Of a DNA stretch of 64,000 nt, positions 43,164 to 52,824 are shown piece after piece (the first letter of the stretch is position 1; every line of letters begins with the position of its first letter). The stretch lies in NCBI RefSeq assembly GCF_023516555.1, contig NZ_JAMGBD010000002.1:186001-250000 (forward strand), in the 5' to 3' direction. The notes below the pieces were generated by a model. The model saw only the letters and a program-made list of their open reading frames with translations. It made no database searches and had not been told where the DNA came from. The stretch comes from Sphingomonas alba. GTDB lineage: Bacteria > Pseudomonadota > Alphaproteobacteria > Sphingomonadales > Sphingomonadaceae. Position numbers and translations under genes: made by a program.

Positions 43164-45679
43164 CCGACCAGACGGACAAGCCCAAGCTCGGTACCCGGCC
43201 TCCGCTGGGCCTGAAGCGCACGGTCGAGACCGGCAAGGTGAAGCAGAGCTTCAGCCATGGCCGCTCGAACACCGTGGTCGTGGAGGTCAAGAAGCGCCGC
43301 ATCCTGGGCAAGCCGGGCGAAGCCGCGCCGGAAGCGCCGAAGACGCCGGTCCCCGCCGCTGAAGCGCCCAAGCCGGCAGCGCCAGCGCCGAAGCCGGCCG
43401 CCGCCGCGCCCGCCGCACCGAAGCGCAGCGCCGCTGACGATATCGCCGCCCGCAAGGAGCTTCAGGAGCGACTGCTGCGCGAAGCCGAAGAAGCGCGCAT
43501 GACCTCGCTCGAGGAAGCGCGTCGCCGCGACGACCGTATCAAGGTTGAAGCGACCGAGGACGAAAAGCGGCGCGCCGAAGAAAATCGCAAGGCTGAGGAA
43601 GAGGCCGCCGAGCGCGCTCAGCAGGAAGCCGCGGAAGCCGCGCAACGCGCCGCCGAAGAGGCCGAGCGCGCCGCCGCACCGGAACCTGCCCAGCCCAGCG
43701 CCGCCGACGAACGCCCGCGCCACCATACCCCTGCCCATGCGCCGAAGCGCCACGAGCCGGCCCGTCCGACCCGTGGCCGCGGCGACGACCGCCGCCATTC
43801 CGGCAAGCTGACCGTCACGCGCGCCCTTTCGGGCGAGGACGACAGCCGCGCCCGCTCGCTCGCCGCGCTCCGCCGCGCCCGCGAGAAGGAAAAGCGCCAC
43901 CACCAGGAGGTTGGGCCGTCGGCCAAGCAGTATCGCGATGTCGACGTTCCCGAGGCGATCACCGTCCAGGAGCTCGCCAAGCGCATGGGTGAGCGCGGCG
44001 CCGATCTGGTCAAGGCCCTCTTCAAGATGGGCACTCCGGTCACCATCACCGAGACCATCGACCAGGACACCGCCGAGCTGCTGATCACCGAGTTCGGTCA
44101 CCGCATCAACCGCGTCTCCGAATCCGACGTCGACATCCAGGCGGAAACCGACGTCGATGCGGAAGATACGCTTAAGGTCCGCCCACCGGTCGTGACCATC
44201 ATGGGCCACGTCGACCACGGCAAGACGTCGCTGCTAGACGCCATCCGCGGCGCCAGTGTGGTTTCCGGCGAAGCCGGCGGCATCACCCAGCACATGGGTG
44301 CCTACCAGGTCAGCCTGCCGGACAAGTCGAAAGTCACCTTCCTCGACACGCCGGGCCACGAAGCCTTCACCGAAATGCGCGCCCGCGGCGCCAACGTCAC
44401 GGATATCGTCGTCCTGGTGGTTGCCGCCGATGACGGGCTGAAGCCGCAGACCATTGAGGCGATCAATCACACCAAGGCCGCCGGCGTGCCGATGATTGTC
44501 GCCATCAACAAGATCGACAAGCCGGACGCCAAGCCGCAGAAGGTCCGCGAGGAGCTGCTGCAGCACGAGATCATCGTCGAGGACATGGGCGGCGACGTCC
44601 AGGACGTCGAAGTCTCGGCGCTGAAGAAAACCAACCTCGACAAGCTGCTTGAGGCCATCACCCTCCAGGCCGAAATCCTCGAGCTGAAAGCCAATCCCGA
44701 CCGCGCCGCCGAAGGCGCCGTCGTCGAAGCCAAGCTCGACAAGGGCCGCGGCCCGCTTGCCACCGTGCTGATCCAGCGCGGCACGTTGCGCGTTGGCGAC
44801 GTCATCGTCGTCGGCGCCGCGAGCGGCAAGGTCCGCGCCATGATCGACGATCATGGCCGCCAGGTGAAGGAGGCCGGCCCGTCATTCCCGGTCGAAGTGC
44901 TTGGCCTGGGCGCCGTGCCGTCGGCCGGCGACCAGCTGACAGTCGTCGAGAATGAGGCCCGCGCCCGCGAGGTCGCAGCCTATCGCCAGGGTGTGCTCGA
45001 CAAGAAGCGCACGACATCTGCGCCCGTCAGCCTCGAAAACATGTTCGCGGACAGGGCCTCGACCACCATCGAGTTCCCGCTGGTCATCAAGGCCGACGTG
45101 CAGGGCTCGGTTGAAGCCATCGTCAGCGCCGTCAACAAGATCTCGACCGACGAGATTCGCGTCCGCGTCCTCCAATCTGGCGTCGGCGCCATCACCGAGA
45201 GCGACGTCACCCTTGCCGCCTCGACCGGCGCGCCGATCATCGGCTTCAACGTCCGTCCGAACGCCAAGGCGCGCGAGGCCGCCCAGCGCAACAAGGTCGA
45301 GTTCCGCTACTACGACGTCATCTACCATCTCACCGACTGGGTGAGGGGCGCGATGGCGGGCGAGCTCGGTCCGGAGATCATCGAGAACGTCGTCGGCCGC
45401 GCCAGGGTCCAGGAAGTCTTCCCGGCCGGCAAGCGCGACAAGGCCGCCGGCCTGCTCGTCCTCGAAGGCGTCATCCGCAAGGGGCTGCATGCACGCCTCA
45501 CGCGCGAGGATGTCATCGTCTCGAAAACGACCATCTCCTCGCTCCGCCGCTTCAAGGACGATGTCGCCGAGGTCAATTCGGGCATGGAGTGCGGTGTGCT
45601 CCTGGCCGACACCAACGACATCAAGCCGGGCGACAATCTCGAAGTGTTCGAGGTGGAAGAAAGGGAGCGCACGCTCTAG
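43160..45679 (+). CDS. infB: translation initiation factor IF-2
   Basis: 839 residues. A charged, Ala/Glu/Arg-rich N-terminal region of about 260 residues with a coiled coil, then the IF2_N domain ([21 protein letters not shown]) and GTPase with [17 protein letters not shown] and NKIDK, followed by domains II-IV ([34 protein letters not shown]). It brings fMet-tRNA to the 30S subunit. Confidence 0.97.
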   Translation: MTDQTDKPKLGTRPPLGLKRTVETGKVKQSFSHGRSNTVVVEVKKRRILGKPGEAAPEAPKTPVPAAEAPKPAAPAPKPAAAAPAAPKRSAADDIAARKELQERLLREAEEARMTSLEEARRRDDRIKVEATEDEKRRAEENRKAEEEAAERAQQEAAEAAQRAAEEAERAAAPEPAQPSAADERPRHHTPAHAPKRHEPARPTRGRGDDRRHSGKLTVTRALSGEDDSRARSLAALRRAREKEKRHHQEVGPSAKQYRDVDVPEAITVQELAKRMGERGADLVKALFKMGTPVTITETIDQDTAELLITEFGHRINRVSESDVDIQAETDVDAEDTLKVRPPVVTIMGHVDHGKTSLLDAIRGASVVSGEAGGITQHMGAYQVSLPDKSKVTFLDTPGHEAFTEMRARGANVTDIVVLVVAADDGLKPQTIEAINHTKAAGVPMIVAINKIDKPDAKPQKVREELLQHEIIVEDMGGDVQDVEVSALKKTNLDKLLEAITLQAEILELKANPDRAAEGAVVEAKLDKGRGPLATVLIQRGTLRVGDVIVVGAASGKVRAMIDDHGRQVKEAGPSFPVEVLGLGAVPSAGDQLTVVENEARAREVAAYRQGVLDKKRTTSAPVSLENMFADRASTTIEFPLVIKADVQGSVEAIVSAVNKISTDEIRVRVLQSGVGAITESDVTLAASTGAPIIGFNVRPNAKAREAAQRNKVEFRYYDVIYHLTDWVRGAMAGELGPEIIENVVGRARVQEVFPAGKRDKAAGLLVLEGVIRKGLHARLTREDVIVSKTTISSLRRFKDDVAEVNSGMECGVLLADTNDIKPGDNLEVFEVEERERTL

Positions 45680-45682
45680 CCG

Positions 45683-46078
45683 ATGCGCACCAAGGAAACT
45701 GCCGAAGGCCGTTCGGTCCGCCTGCTGCGCGTCGGCGAGCAGGTGCGCCACATTTTGAGTGAGTTGCTTCAGCGCGGCGACGTGCATGACGAGGTGCTGC
45801 AATCGCACCTCGTCAGCGTCACCGAAGTGCGCATGTCGCCCGACCTTCGTCACGCGACGGTGTTCGTGAAGCCCTTGCTCGGCCAGGACGAGGAAGCCGT
45901 GCTGAAGGCGTTGCGGACCAACACGGCCTATCTCCAGCGCGAAGTCGCCAACCGCGTCCGCCTGAAATATGCCGCCAAGCTGAAGTTCCTCGCCGACGAG
46001 AGCTTCGATGAAGGCACGCATATCGACAAGCTGCTGCGTTCGGATCACGTCGCGCGGGATTTGACGGAAGACGGATGA
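45683..46078 (+). CDS. rbfA: ribosome-binding factor A
   Basis: 131 residues, KH-fold factor for 16S 5'-end maturation and cold growth. Seen: [36 protein letters not shown] and [19 protein letters not shown]. It overlaps the next gene by 4 bp. In most relatives truB follows directly; here four other genes intervene. Confidence 0.94.
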   Translation: MRTKETAEGRSVRLLRVGEQVRHILSELLQRGDVHDEVLQSHLVSVTEVRMSPDLRHATVFVKPLLGQDEEAVLKALRTNTAYLQREVANRVRLKYAAKLKFLADESFDEGTHIDKLLRSDHVARDLTEDG

Positions 46079-46617
46079 TCGACCTCGATCGGCTAGCCCA
46101 GCCGATGACGGGCGACGGCTGCCGCGCCGAACCTTTCACCGAAACGCACCGCGATGCGCTGAAGGCCGCCTGCGCCGAGGACAATGAAATCTGGGCGATA
46201 TATGCCAACAATTTCGGCCCGGACGGCTTCGATGCGAGCATCGATTCCTATGTCCAGAACCCGCGCAACCGCACCTTTGTCCTCTTCAACGGCGATGAGC
46301 TTGCCGGCATGTCGAGCTACCTCGGCATCGACGAAGCGCGGGAGGTGCTGGAAATCGGCGGCACTTACTACCGCCCTCACCTTCGCGGCAGCGGGTTTAA
46401 CCGCCGGGTGAAAGACATGATGCTGGAGCGCGCCTTCGCCTCGGGCATCCGACGCGTCGAATTCCGTGTCGATTCTCGCAACAAGCGCAGCCAGGCGGCC
46501 ATGAAGAAGCTCGGCGCCGTCCGCGAGGGCGTCATGCGCGCCGACCGCATCACCTGGACCGGCCACGTCCGCGACACGGTCCTGTTTTCGATTCTGAGGG
46601 ATGAATGGCGGTCATGA
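46075..46617 (+). CDS. GNAT family N-acetyltransferase (RimJ/RimL type)
   Basis: 180 residues. Acetyl-CoA-binding region [19 protein letters not shown] and the C-terminal [20 protein letters not shown] and [20 protein letters not shown], as in acetyltransferases of protein or small-molecule amines. It is coupled to rbfA, but substrate is unknown. Confidence 0.88.
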   Translation: MIDLDRLAQPMTGDGCRAEPFTETHRDALKAACAEDNEIWAIYANNFGPDGFDASIDSYVQNPRNRTFVLFNGDELAGMSSYLGIDEAREVLEIGGTYYRPHLRGSGFNRRVKDMMLERAFASGIRRVEFRVDSRNKRSQAAMKKLGAVREGVMRADRITWTGHVRDTVLFSILRDEWRS

Positions 46618-46618
46618 T

Positions 46619-46676
46619 TATGTGTTCCCGCGAAGGCGGGAACCCAGTCTGGGCTCCTGCCTTCGCAGGAGCACAT
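46619..46676. repeat. REP/BIME-like inverted-repeat element
   Basis: The left arm (TGTGTTCCCGCGAAGGCGGG and on) and the right arm, read on the opposite strand (TGTGCTCCTGCGAAGGCAGG and on), match over 27 bp and meet at CCCAGTCTGGG. Each arm contains a short hairpin around GCGAAGGC. It starts just after the GNAT stop, inside the translation operon, so its RNA would be part of the polycistronic message. Confidence 0.75.
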
Positions 46677-46696
46677 CTTCGCGCTAATCAACGGCT

Positions 46697-47095
46697 GTGC
46701 GTTTAGTAGTTCTTTCCTTTGCGGCCCTGTTCGTCGCTTCGCCGCTCGCGGCCAAGCCTTTGACCGTGCACATGGGTGAAACCTGGATTTTCGCCGTCGC
46801 CCACGGCCAGCCAGCCAAGGCCCGCAAGGTGGACGCGAAGATCGCACCCTCGACTGGCGAAATGAAGGTCTCGCTGAGCTCTCTCATGGGCACAACCATG
46901 ACTATCGCCAACAACAGCGAGCACGACTACGCTTATCGCGCGACCCTGGTCCTTGCCGAGGGCAAGGCGGGACCCGCGAAGAGCTGCGCAGTCCCCGCCA
47001 ACGGCCGCCTCGCCATCGAGCATTGGCCGCAGAAGGTTGCCGCCATCCGCCTTAGCGACTTCAAGCCTGCCCCAGCCGGGAGCCTCTGCCCCTAA
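46697..47095 (+). CDS. secreted hypothetical protein
   Basis: 132 residues from GTG 46697; signal peptide MRLVVLSFAALFVASPLAA. The mature part (MGETWIFAVAHGQPAKARKV ... LSDFKPAPAGSLCP) is a small beta-rich domain with two cysteines that could pair. Family not recognised. It shares a base with the tdk start (TAATGG), so probably co-expressed. Confidence 0.7.
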   Translation: MRLVVLSFAALFVASPLAAKPLTVHMGETWIFAVAHGQPAKARKVDAKIAPSTGEMKVSLSSLMGTTMTIANNSEHDYAYRATLVLAEGKAGPAKSCAVPANGRLAIEHWPQKVAAIRLSDFKPAPAGSLCP

Positions 47096-47724
47096 TGGCC
47101 AAGCTCTATTTCTATTATGCGGCGATGAACGCGGGGAAATCGACGACCCTGCTGCAGGCCGATTTCAATTATCGCGAGCGCGGCATGGAAACGATGCTGT
47201 GGACCGCCGCGCTCGACGATCGGGCGGGTGCGGGGCGCATCGCGTCGCGGCTCGAAATTGGTGCCGACGCGCACCGATTTAGCGTGGACATGAGCCTATT
47301 CGATGCCGTCGTGCAGGAACTGCTGAAGCGCAGGCTCGACTGCATCCTGGTCGATGAAGCCCAGTTCCTGACCCGCGACCATGTGCTGCAGCTGTGCCGC
47401 ATCACCGACGAGATCAAGATTCCAGTGCTCTGCTATGGCTTGCGCACCGACTTTCAGGGGCAGTTGTTCCCCGGTTCGGCGGCGCTACTGGCGCTCAGCG
47501 ACAGCTTGGTCGAGCTGAAGGCGGTCTGCGAATGCGGGCGCAAGGCGACGATGAACCTGCGCGTCGACCAGGATGGCCATGCTGTCGCCGCCGGCGCCCA
47601 GACCGAAATCGGCGGCAACGATCGCTATGTCGCCCTCTGCCGCCGCCACTTCTTCGAGCGCCTGCGCGAGAGCGAGGCGCGCCAGCTCAGCCTCGACATC
47701 CCCCGGAAGTCCGAAACCGCATGA
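47095..47724 (+). CDS. tdk: thymidine kinase (type II)
   Basis: 209 residues. P-loop in AAMNAGKSTTLLQ, the aspartate-glutamate motif DCILVDEAQFLTR, and structural zinc cysteines in AVCECGRKATMNLR and LCRRHFFER. It phosphorylates thymidine in the salvage path. It follows the secreted hypothetical gene and overlaps the M50 peptidase start by 4 bp. Confidence 0.95.
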   Translation: MAKLYFYYAAMNAGKSTTLLQADFNYRERGMETMLWTAALDDRAGAGRIASRLEIGADAHRFSVDMSLFDAVVQELLKRRLDCILVDEAQFLTRDHVLQLCRITDEIKIPVLCYGLRTDFQGQLFPGSAALLALSDSLVELKAVCECGRKATMNLRVDQDGHAVAAGAQTEIGGNDRYVALCRRHFFERLRESEARQLSLDIPRKSETA

Positions 47725-48401
47725 GCAGTACCGTCTATTCCATTGCGACCTGGCTGATCCCGCTCGTCATCGCCATCGTCTTCCACGAGGTCGCGCACGG
47801 CCTCGTAGCGCGCCGTTTCGGTGACACGACGGCCGAAAGCCAGGGCCGTCTGACCCTCAACCCGATCAAGCATGTCGATCCAGTCGGAACGATTATCCTG
47901 CCGATCGTCCTCGCGCTCTCCCACGCTCCCATCTTCGGCTGGGCGCGGCCGGTGCCGGTTCGCTCCGACCGGATGCGCAACCCGCGCCGCGACATGATGC
48001 TTGTGGCGCTCGCCGGGCCTGCCATGAATCTCCTGCTCGCGATCAGCGCCACAGCCATCCTCGCTTTCGGCCTGTGGCTTGGCGCAGGCGACCCGATGAC
48101 GGTCGGCGGCTTCATTGCCAGCAACGCCATCAACTTCCTGCTGATCAACATCTTCCTCGCGGTCTTCAACCTCATCCCGTTGCCGCCGTTCGACGGCGGG
48201 CACGTCGTCGAAGGACTGTTGCCGCCGCCGCTGGCCGCCCGCTTCCATGCGCTCGGCCGCTACAGCCTTTTCATCCTCTTCGCCTTGCTGCTGATCGTCC
48301 CGGCAATCTGGCCGCAGGCCGATATCGTCGCCAAGGCCGTGACCCCCATCGTGAATGCCATCGCCCGGCTGTTCCTTGGAGTTGCCGGACTCAACGCCTG
48401 A
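47721..48401 (+). CDS. M50 family site-2-like membrane metalloprotease
   Basis: 226 residues with five to six transmembrane segments. Zinc-binding FHEVAHGLVARRFG (HExxH) in the first helices and the second metal motif NLIPLPPFDGGHV near residue 158. No PDZ domain, as in the short group of rhomboid-independent M50 proteases (YwhC/FtsH-type). Substrates unknown; may cleave anti-sigma factors or signal-peptide remnants. Confidence 0.92.
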   Translation: MSSTVYSIATWLIPLVIAIVFHEVAHGLVARRFGDTTAESQGRLTLNPIKHVDPVGTIILPIVLALSHAPIFGWARPVPVRSDRMRNPRRDMMLVALAGPAMNLLLAISATAILAFGLWLGAGDPMTVGGFIASNAINFLLINIFLAVFNLIPLPPFDGGHVVEGLLPPPLAARFHALGRYSLFILFALLLIVPAIWPQADIVAKAVTPIVNAIARLFLGVAGLNA

Positions 48402-48404
48402 ATC

Positions 48405-49385
48405 ATGCTCAGCGGCTGGATCATACTCGACAAGCCGGTGGGCATCGGCTCGACGCAATGCGTCTCGGCGGTGAAGCGGGCGCTGCGCGAAGCCGGTGAG
48501 CCCAAGACCAAGGTCGGCCACGGCGGCACGCTCGATCCGCTCGCCAGCGGTGTCCTTCCAATCGCCCTCGGCGAAGCGACCAAGCTCGCCGGCCGCATGC
48601 TCGACGCGACCAAGCAATATGAATTCACGATCCGCTTCGGAGAGGAGACCGACACGCTCGACGGCGAAGGCGAGCTGGTCGCCGCCAGCACCCATCGCCC
48701 GACGCGCGCCGAAGTTGAGGCCATCCTCCCCCGTTTCACGGGCCCGATAGAACAGGTTCCCCCGGCCTATTCGGCGCTGAAGATTGCCGGCAAGCCCGCC
48801 TACGCCCGCGCCCGCGCCGGCGAGCAGCTCGACATGAAGCCGCGTGCGGTGACGATTCACGATCTCAAAATCCTCCCCAGGATGGGGAGGGGGACCGCAC
48901 GCAGTGCGGTGGAGGGGCTCGCAAGCCAAACCGACGATCCCCTCCACCAGCCTGTGGCTGGTCCCCCTCCCCGTTCCGGGGAGGATCAAATCACACTCGC
49001 CGCCACCGTATCCAAGGGCACCTATATCCGCAGCCTCGCCCGCGACATCGCCCGCGCCTTGGAAACGGTCGGCCATGTCACCATGTTGAGGCGGACGCGC
49101 GCCGGTCCCTTCGACCTTGCAAGGGCGATATCGCTGGACAAACTGGCCGAAATCGCTAAGGCGCGCACCCTTGATGGGGCGGTTCTCCCGCTTGTCGCGG
49201 GGCTGGACGACATCCCGGCCCTCCCCGTCACCCCCGAACAGGCAGCGCTGCTCCGTCATGGACAGCACCTGAGCGGGACCCCCGCGAGCCCGGGGCTTCA
49301 CCTTGCGATGGACGGCGAAACGCCCGTCGCTCTGGTCGAGGTTTCGGCAATCGACGTTCGTGTCGTGCGCGGGTTCAACCTTTGA
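48405..49385 (+). CDS. truB: tRNA pseudouridine(55) synthase with repeat-encoded 39-residue insertion
   Basis: 326 residues. Makes pseudouridine 55 in tRNA. The catalytic aspartate is in KVGHGGTLDPLASGVLP, followed by KQYEFTIRFGEETDTLDGEG and PPAYSALKIAGKPAYARAR. A 117-bp inverted-repeat element (48870-48986) lies in frame between IHDLKI and QITLAATVSKGTYIRSLARD, so residues 156-194 (from LPRMGRG to GPPPRSGED) have no counterpart in other TruB proteins. The insertion falls at a strand-strand turn and keeps the downstream catalytic core (SKGTYIRS) intact, so activity is expected. About 325 residues is otherwise 35-40 longer than usual. Confidence 0.92.
   Translation: MLSGWIILDKPVGIGSTQCVSAVKRALREAGEPKTKVGHGGTLDPLASGVLPIALGEATKLAGRMLDATKQYEFTIRFGEETDTLDGEGELVAASTHRPTRAEVEAILPRFTGPIEQVPPAYSALKIAGKPAYARARAGEQLDMKPRAVTIHDLKILPRMGRGTARSAVEGLASQTDDPLHQPVAGPPPRSGEDQITLAATVSKGTYIRSLARDIARALETVGHVTMLRRTRAGPFDLARAISLDKLAEIAKARTLDGAVLPLVAGLDDIPALPVTPEQAALLRHGQHLSGTPASPGLHLAMDGETPVALVEVSAIDVRVVRGFNL
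48870..48986. repeat. 117-bp inverted-repeat element inside truB
   Basis: The element begins ATCCTCCCC and ends GGGGAGGAT. The left 48 bp and the reverse complement of the right 48 bp differ at a minority of positions, mostly in the hairpin tips. Each arm holds two small hairpins (for example CCGCACGCAGTGCGG on the left). Its length is exactly 39 codons and it contains no stop in the frame used. I recognise the GC-rich CCTCCCC...GGGGAGG form as typical of dispersed palindromes in sphingomonads and caulobacters. Confidence 0.85.
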
Positions 49386-49404
49386 ATTAGAAATGGAGTG
49401 AACG

Positions 49405-49674
49405 ATGTCGATTACCACGGAGCGCAAGGCCGCGCTGGCGAAGGAACATGGCCGGGGCAAGGGCGACACAGGTTCGCCGGAAGTCCAGGTCGCCATCCTC
49501 ACCGACCGCATTCAGACGCTGACCGAGCATTTCAAGGGCCACGCCAAGGACAATCATAGCCGGCGCGGTCTCTTGATGATGGTCAACAAGCGCCGGTCGC
49601 TGCTCGATTATCTCAAGAAGACGGACGTCGAACGCTATACCGACCTGATCGGCAAGCTCGGCCTTCGCAAGTAA
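49405..49674 (+). CDS. rpsO: 30S ribosomal protein S15
   Basis: 89 residues, full length. Seen: [36 protein letters not shown]. Primary 16S-binding protein. It follows truB by 19 bp and is the usual gene before pnp. Confidence 0.97.
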   Translation: MSITTERKAALAKEHGRGKGDTGSPEVQVAILTDRIQTLTEHFKGHAKDNHSRRGLLMMVNKRRSLLDYLKKTDVERYTDLIGKLGLRK

Positions 49675-49678
49675 CGCC

Positions 49679-49701
49679 AAGGGCGCCCACGCGGCGCCCT
49701 T
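49679..49701 (+). terminator. stem-loop between rpsO and pnp
   Basis: A perfect 9-bp stem (AAGGGCGCC/GGCGCCCTT) with a CACGC loop, 4 bp after the rpsO stop. No T-run follows, so read-through into pnp is likely; in E. coli the rpsO-pnp region is also a site of attenuation and RNase III cutting. Confidence 0.7.
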
Positions 49702-49831
49702 CGCATATCGGGGCCTCGCCGCATTTCGGCGGCAGGCCTTGGGGCATTATCAGGCCCAGCACCGCTCGCAGACCGGATTTGTCTGCCCTGCTGTCCCCGC
49801 CGCATCTGGCCGCGGGGGTGAAGGAAATAAA

Positions 49832-52216
49832 ATGTTCGATATCAAAACCGTTGAAACCGAGATTGGGGGAAAGACCCTCAAGCTCGAAACCGGCCGCGTC
49901 GCCCGTCAGGCCGACGGCGCCGTCCTCGCCACCATGGGCGAAACCGTTGTCCTCTGCGCCGTGACCGCCGCCAAGTCGGTGAAGCCGGGCCAGGACTTCT
50001 TCCCGCTGACCGTCCACTACCAGGAAAAATTCTCGGCCGCCGGCCGCATCCCGGGTGGCTTCTTCAAGCGTGAGCGCGGCGCGACCGAAAAGGAAACGCT
50101 GACGAGCCGCCTGATCGACCGTCCGATCCGCCCGCTGTTCCCGGAAGGCTTCTACAATGAAGTCCTCGTGATCGCGCAGGTCCTCTCCTACGATGGCGAG
50201 AACGAGCCCGACATCCTGGCGATGATCGCCGCTTCGGCCGCCCTCACCATTTCCGGCGTTCCCTTCATGGGCCCGATCGGCGCCGCCCGCGTCGGCTACA
50301 AGGACGGCGAGTACATCCTCAACCCAACCCAGACCGAAGTCGCTGAAGGCCAGCTCGACCTCGTCGTCGCCGGCACCCCCGGCGCCGTGATGATGGTCGA
50401 ATCCGAAGCCAAGGAGCTTTCGGAAGACGTGATGCTCGGTGCGGTCATGACCGCGCACAAGGCGTCGCAGGACGTCTGCAAGGCGATCATCAAGCTCGCC
50501 GAAAAGGCTGCCAAGGATCCTTGGGAGCTCGCCAAGAGCGACGACAAGGCCGCCATCAAGGACAAGCTCAAGAAGCTGATCGGCAAGGACGTCGAGGCTG
50601 CCTACAAGCTGACCTCGAAGTCGGAGCGCTCCGCCGCCCTCAACGCCGCCCGCGAAAAGGCCAAGGAAGGCTTCGCCGAAGCCGATGCCCAGGAACAGTT
50701 GGTCGCCATGAAGGCGGTCAAGAGCCTGGAAGCCGACATCGTCCGCACCGCCATCCTGAAGGAAGGCCGCCGCATCGACGGCCGCGACACGAAGACCGTC
50801 CGTCCGATCGAGAGCATGGTGGGCTTCCTGCCGCGCACGCACGGCTCGGCGCTCTTCACCCGCGGCGAGACGCAGGCGATCGTCACCACCACGCTCGGCA
50901 CCAAGGACGCCGAGCAGATGATCGACGGCCTCGAAGGCCTCTCCTACTCGCGCTTCATGGTCCACTATAACTTCCCGCCCTATTCGGTCGGTGAAGTCGG
51001 CCGCTTCGGCGCTCCGTCGCGTCGCGACACGGGCCACGGCAAGCTCGCCTGGCGCGCGCTTCACCCGATGCTGCCGAGCGCGGAGGAGTTCCCCTATACG
51101 ATCCGCGTCCTCTCGGACATCACCGAGTCCAACGGCTCCAGCTCGATGGCCACCGTCTGCGGCGGCAGCCTTGCAATGATGGACGCCGGCGTTCCGCTGA
51201 AGCGCCCGATCGCCGGCATTGCCATGGGCCTGATCCTCGAAGGCAAGGACTTTGCCGTGCTCAGCGACATTCTTGGCGACGAGGACCACCTCGGCGACAT
51301 GGACTTCAAGGTCGCCGGCACGTCCGAGGGCATCACCAGCCTGCAGATGGACATCAAGGTCGCCGGCATCACCGAGGAAGTGATGAAGGTCGCTTTGGCC
51401 CAGGCCAAGGACGGCCGCGCCCACATCCTCGGCGAAATGGCCAAGGCGCTCGATCACACCCGTGAAGAGCTGTCGGCCCACGCCCCGCGCATCGAGACCA
51501 TGCAGATCGCCAAGGACAAGATCCGCGAAGTCATCGGCACCGGCGGCAAGGTCATCCGCGAAATCGTCGCGACGACCGGCGCCAAGGTCGACATCGACGA
51601 CGAAGGCCTGATCAAGATCAGCTCGTCGGACCTGTCGCAGATCGAGGCCGCCCGCCAGTGGATCCACGGCATCGTCGCCGAGCCGGAAGTCGGCACCATC
51701 TACACCGGCAAGGTCGCCAGCGTCGTCGATTTCGGCGCGTTCGTCACCTTCATGCCGGGCAAGGATGGCCTGGTGCACGTTTCGGAAATCAAGAACGAGC
51801 GGGTCGAAAACGTCCGCGACGTGATCTCCGAAGGCCAGGAAGTGAAGGTCAAGCTCATGGAAGTCGACCAGCGCGGCAAGGTCCGCCTGTCGATGCGCCT
51901 CGTCGACCAGGAGACCGGCGAAGAACTGCCCGACACCCGCCCGCCGAGGGAGCCGCGCGAAGGCGGCGACCGTGGTCCGCGCGGTGACCGTGGCGACCGT
52001 GGCCCGCGCCGCGATGGCCGTGGACCCCGCCGTGACGGCGGCGACCGTGGTCCGCGTCGCGAAGGCGGCGACCGGGACCGTGGCCCACGCGGCGAAGGCC
52101 GTGGCGAAGGTCGCGGAGACCGAGGCCCCCGCCGCGAACGCGACAACGGCGGCGACGAGGGCCCAACCCCCGAATTCGCCCCGGCGTTCCTGACGGGCGA
52201 CAACGACAAGGACTAA
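49832..52216 (+). CDS. pnp: polyribonucleotide nucleotidyltransferase (PNPase)
   Basis: 794 residues from ATG 49832 with AAGGAAA just before it. Phosphorolytic 3'-5' exoribonuclease of the degradosome. Two RNase PH domains (LLCAVTAAK..., [27 protein letters not shown]), a KH domain ([18 protein letters not shown]) and an S1 domain ([20 protein letters not shown]). After the S1 domain there is a 90-residue Arg/Gly/Asp tail built of RGPRRDG-like repeats, then [15 protein letters not shown]. The tail may bind RNA or RNase E. Terminator follows. Confidence 0.97.
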   Translation: MFDIKTVETEIGGKTLKLETGRVARQADGAVLATMGETVVLCAVTAAKSVKPGQDFFPLTVHYQEKFSAAGRIPGGFFKRERGATEKETLTSRLIDRPIRPLFPEGFYNEVLVIAQVLSYDGENEPDILAMIAASAALTISGVPFMGPIGAARVGYKDGEYILNPTQTEVAEGQLDLVVAGTPGAVMMVESEAKELSEDVMLGAVMTAHKASQDVCKAIIKLAEKAAKDPWELAKSDDKAAIKDKLKKLIGKDVEAAYKLTSKSERSAALNAAREKAKEGFAEADAQEQLVAMKAVKSLEADIVRTAILKEGRRIDGRDTKTVRPIESMVGFLPRTHGSALFTRGETQAIVTTTLGTKDAEQMIDGLEGLSYSRFMVHYNFPPYSVGEVGRFGAPSRRDTGHGKLAWRALHPMLPSAEEFPYTIRVLSDITESNGSSSMATVCGGSLAMMDAGVPLKRPIAGIAMGLILEGKDFAVLSDILGDEDHLGDMDFKVAGTSEGITSLQMDIKVAGITEEVMKVALAQAKDGRAHILGEMAKALDHTREELSAHAPRIETMQIAKDKIREVIGTGGKVIREIVATTGAKVDIDDEGLIKISSSDLSQIEAARQWIHGIVAEPEVGTIYTGKVASVVDFGAFVTFMPGKDGLVHVSEIKNERVENVRDVISEGQEVKVKLMEVDQRGKVRLSMRLVDQETGEELPDTRPPREPREGGDRGPRGDRGDRGPRRDGRGPRRDGGDRGPRREGGDRDRGPRGEGRGEGRGDRGPRRERDNGGDEGPTPEFAPAFLTGDNDKD

Positions 52217-52258
52217 TCTGTTCCCCGGCGTAGGCCGGGGCCCAGTCCCAAAACAACG

Positions 52259-52288
52259 AAGGCCCCGGAGGAATCCGGGGCCTTTTTG
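52259..52288 (+). terminator. rho-independent terminator of the nus/pnp operon
   Basis: A perfect 11-bp stem (AAGGCCCCGGA/TCCGGGGCCTT) with a GGAA loop and a run of five T's. It starts about 43 bp after the pnp stop. Confidence 0.88.
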
Positions 52289-52412
52289 TTCGCTTGGTGC
52301 CCAGGAAGATGCTCAGGTGCTCAAAATCCTTCCAATGTAGGAACTGATTTGCTTGGCTCGCCGCGCCGGTGAGTCTTGCGTGCCGGCATGGCTGCTTGAA
52401 CTGGTCGATACC

Positions 52413-52435
52413 TGCCCTGAGCCTGTCGAAGGGCA
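52413..52435. repeat. dispersed 23-bp repeat
   Basis: TGCCCTGAGCCTGTCGAAGG and the following GCA form a 6-bp stem TGCCCT/AGGGCA. A near copy is found at 28569 in the end of miaB. Confidence 0.65.
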
Positions 52436-52512
52436 CCTCTTCGCCCGCGCGCGCATGCCCGCACGCGAGGCGAGTGCGACTCTTTTTGACTTTTGGAGCC
52501 GTGAGAACGCCC

Positions 52513-52677
52513 AAAGGTAACGAAGGTAACAACCCCCCTTTTTCGTGCGGGAGCGTTACCCTTGCTGTCACCCTCGCCTCGCCGCTCCAACCGGCAGAAA
52601 CCGCCGAAATCCGCCGCCTAGCGGCCGAAAGTGACGAAGTTGACGACCCCCCGTTTTGATAGGGGCAGCGTCACCCT
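52513..52677. repeat. two 50-bp stem elements with compensatory changes
   Basis: Copy A (52513-52562) and copy B (52627-52677) align over their whole length. In A, GGTAACG (52516-52522) pairs with CGTTACC (52554-52560); in B, GTGACG (52631-52636) pairs with CGTCAC (52669-52674). The A-T to G-C change occurs on both sides of the stem. In both, CCCCCC with an A/T-rich loop can pair with GGG(G). They lie between pnp and bphO. Confidence 0.65.
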
Positions 52678-52752
52678 CCCGCGTCCGCCGCCTCCATGCT
52701 GGCGCCAGCATTCCCGGTATTGCGCACACGGAACGAACTCGTCTTTCGCGCG

Positions 52753-52767
52753 CTTAACGACGTTAAG
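52753..52767. promoter_or_regulatory. perfect palindrome in the bphO leader
   Basis: CTTAACGACGTTAAG (7-bp arms, one-base centre) lies 57 bp before the likely bphO start. A GGAAC at 52730-52734 followed after 16 bp by CGCT is one base off an EcfG-type promoter (GGAAC-N16-CGTT). The palindrome would then cover the -10/start region and could be an operator. Confidence 0.45.
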
Positions 52768-52824
52768 ACTGCACTTTTCCTGACCTTGCCCAAGGACTGC
52801 CGCCCGCGTGGACTTGTATCGCCC

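Larger units (their letters stand above)
52217..52824. other. 608-bp intergenic region between pnp and bphO
   Basis: No gene-like frame. In order it contains a GC hairpin (CCCCGGCGTAGGCCGGGG, 52222-52239), the pnp terminator, a dispersed repeat (52413-52435), twin covarying stem elements (52513-52562 and 52627-52677), and a palindrome (52753-52767) before bphO. Confidence 0.7.

Noticed and set aside
47625-49511. Long open frame (628 codons) on the - strand opposite tdk, the M50 gene and truB
   Set aside because: Crosses three good genes; shadow frame.
49613-51778. Long open frame (721 codons) on the - strand opposite pnp
   Set aside because: Antisense shadow of pnp; repetitive Asp/Gly/Ala composition and no motif.
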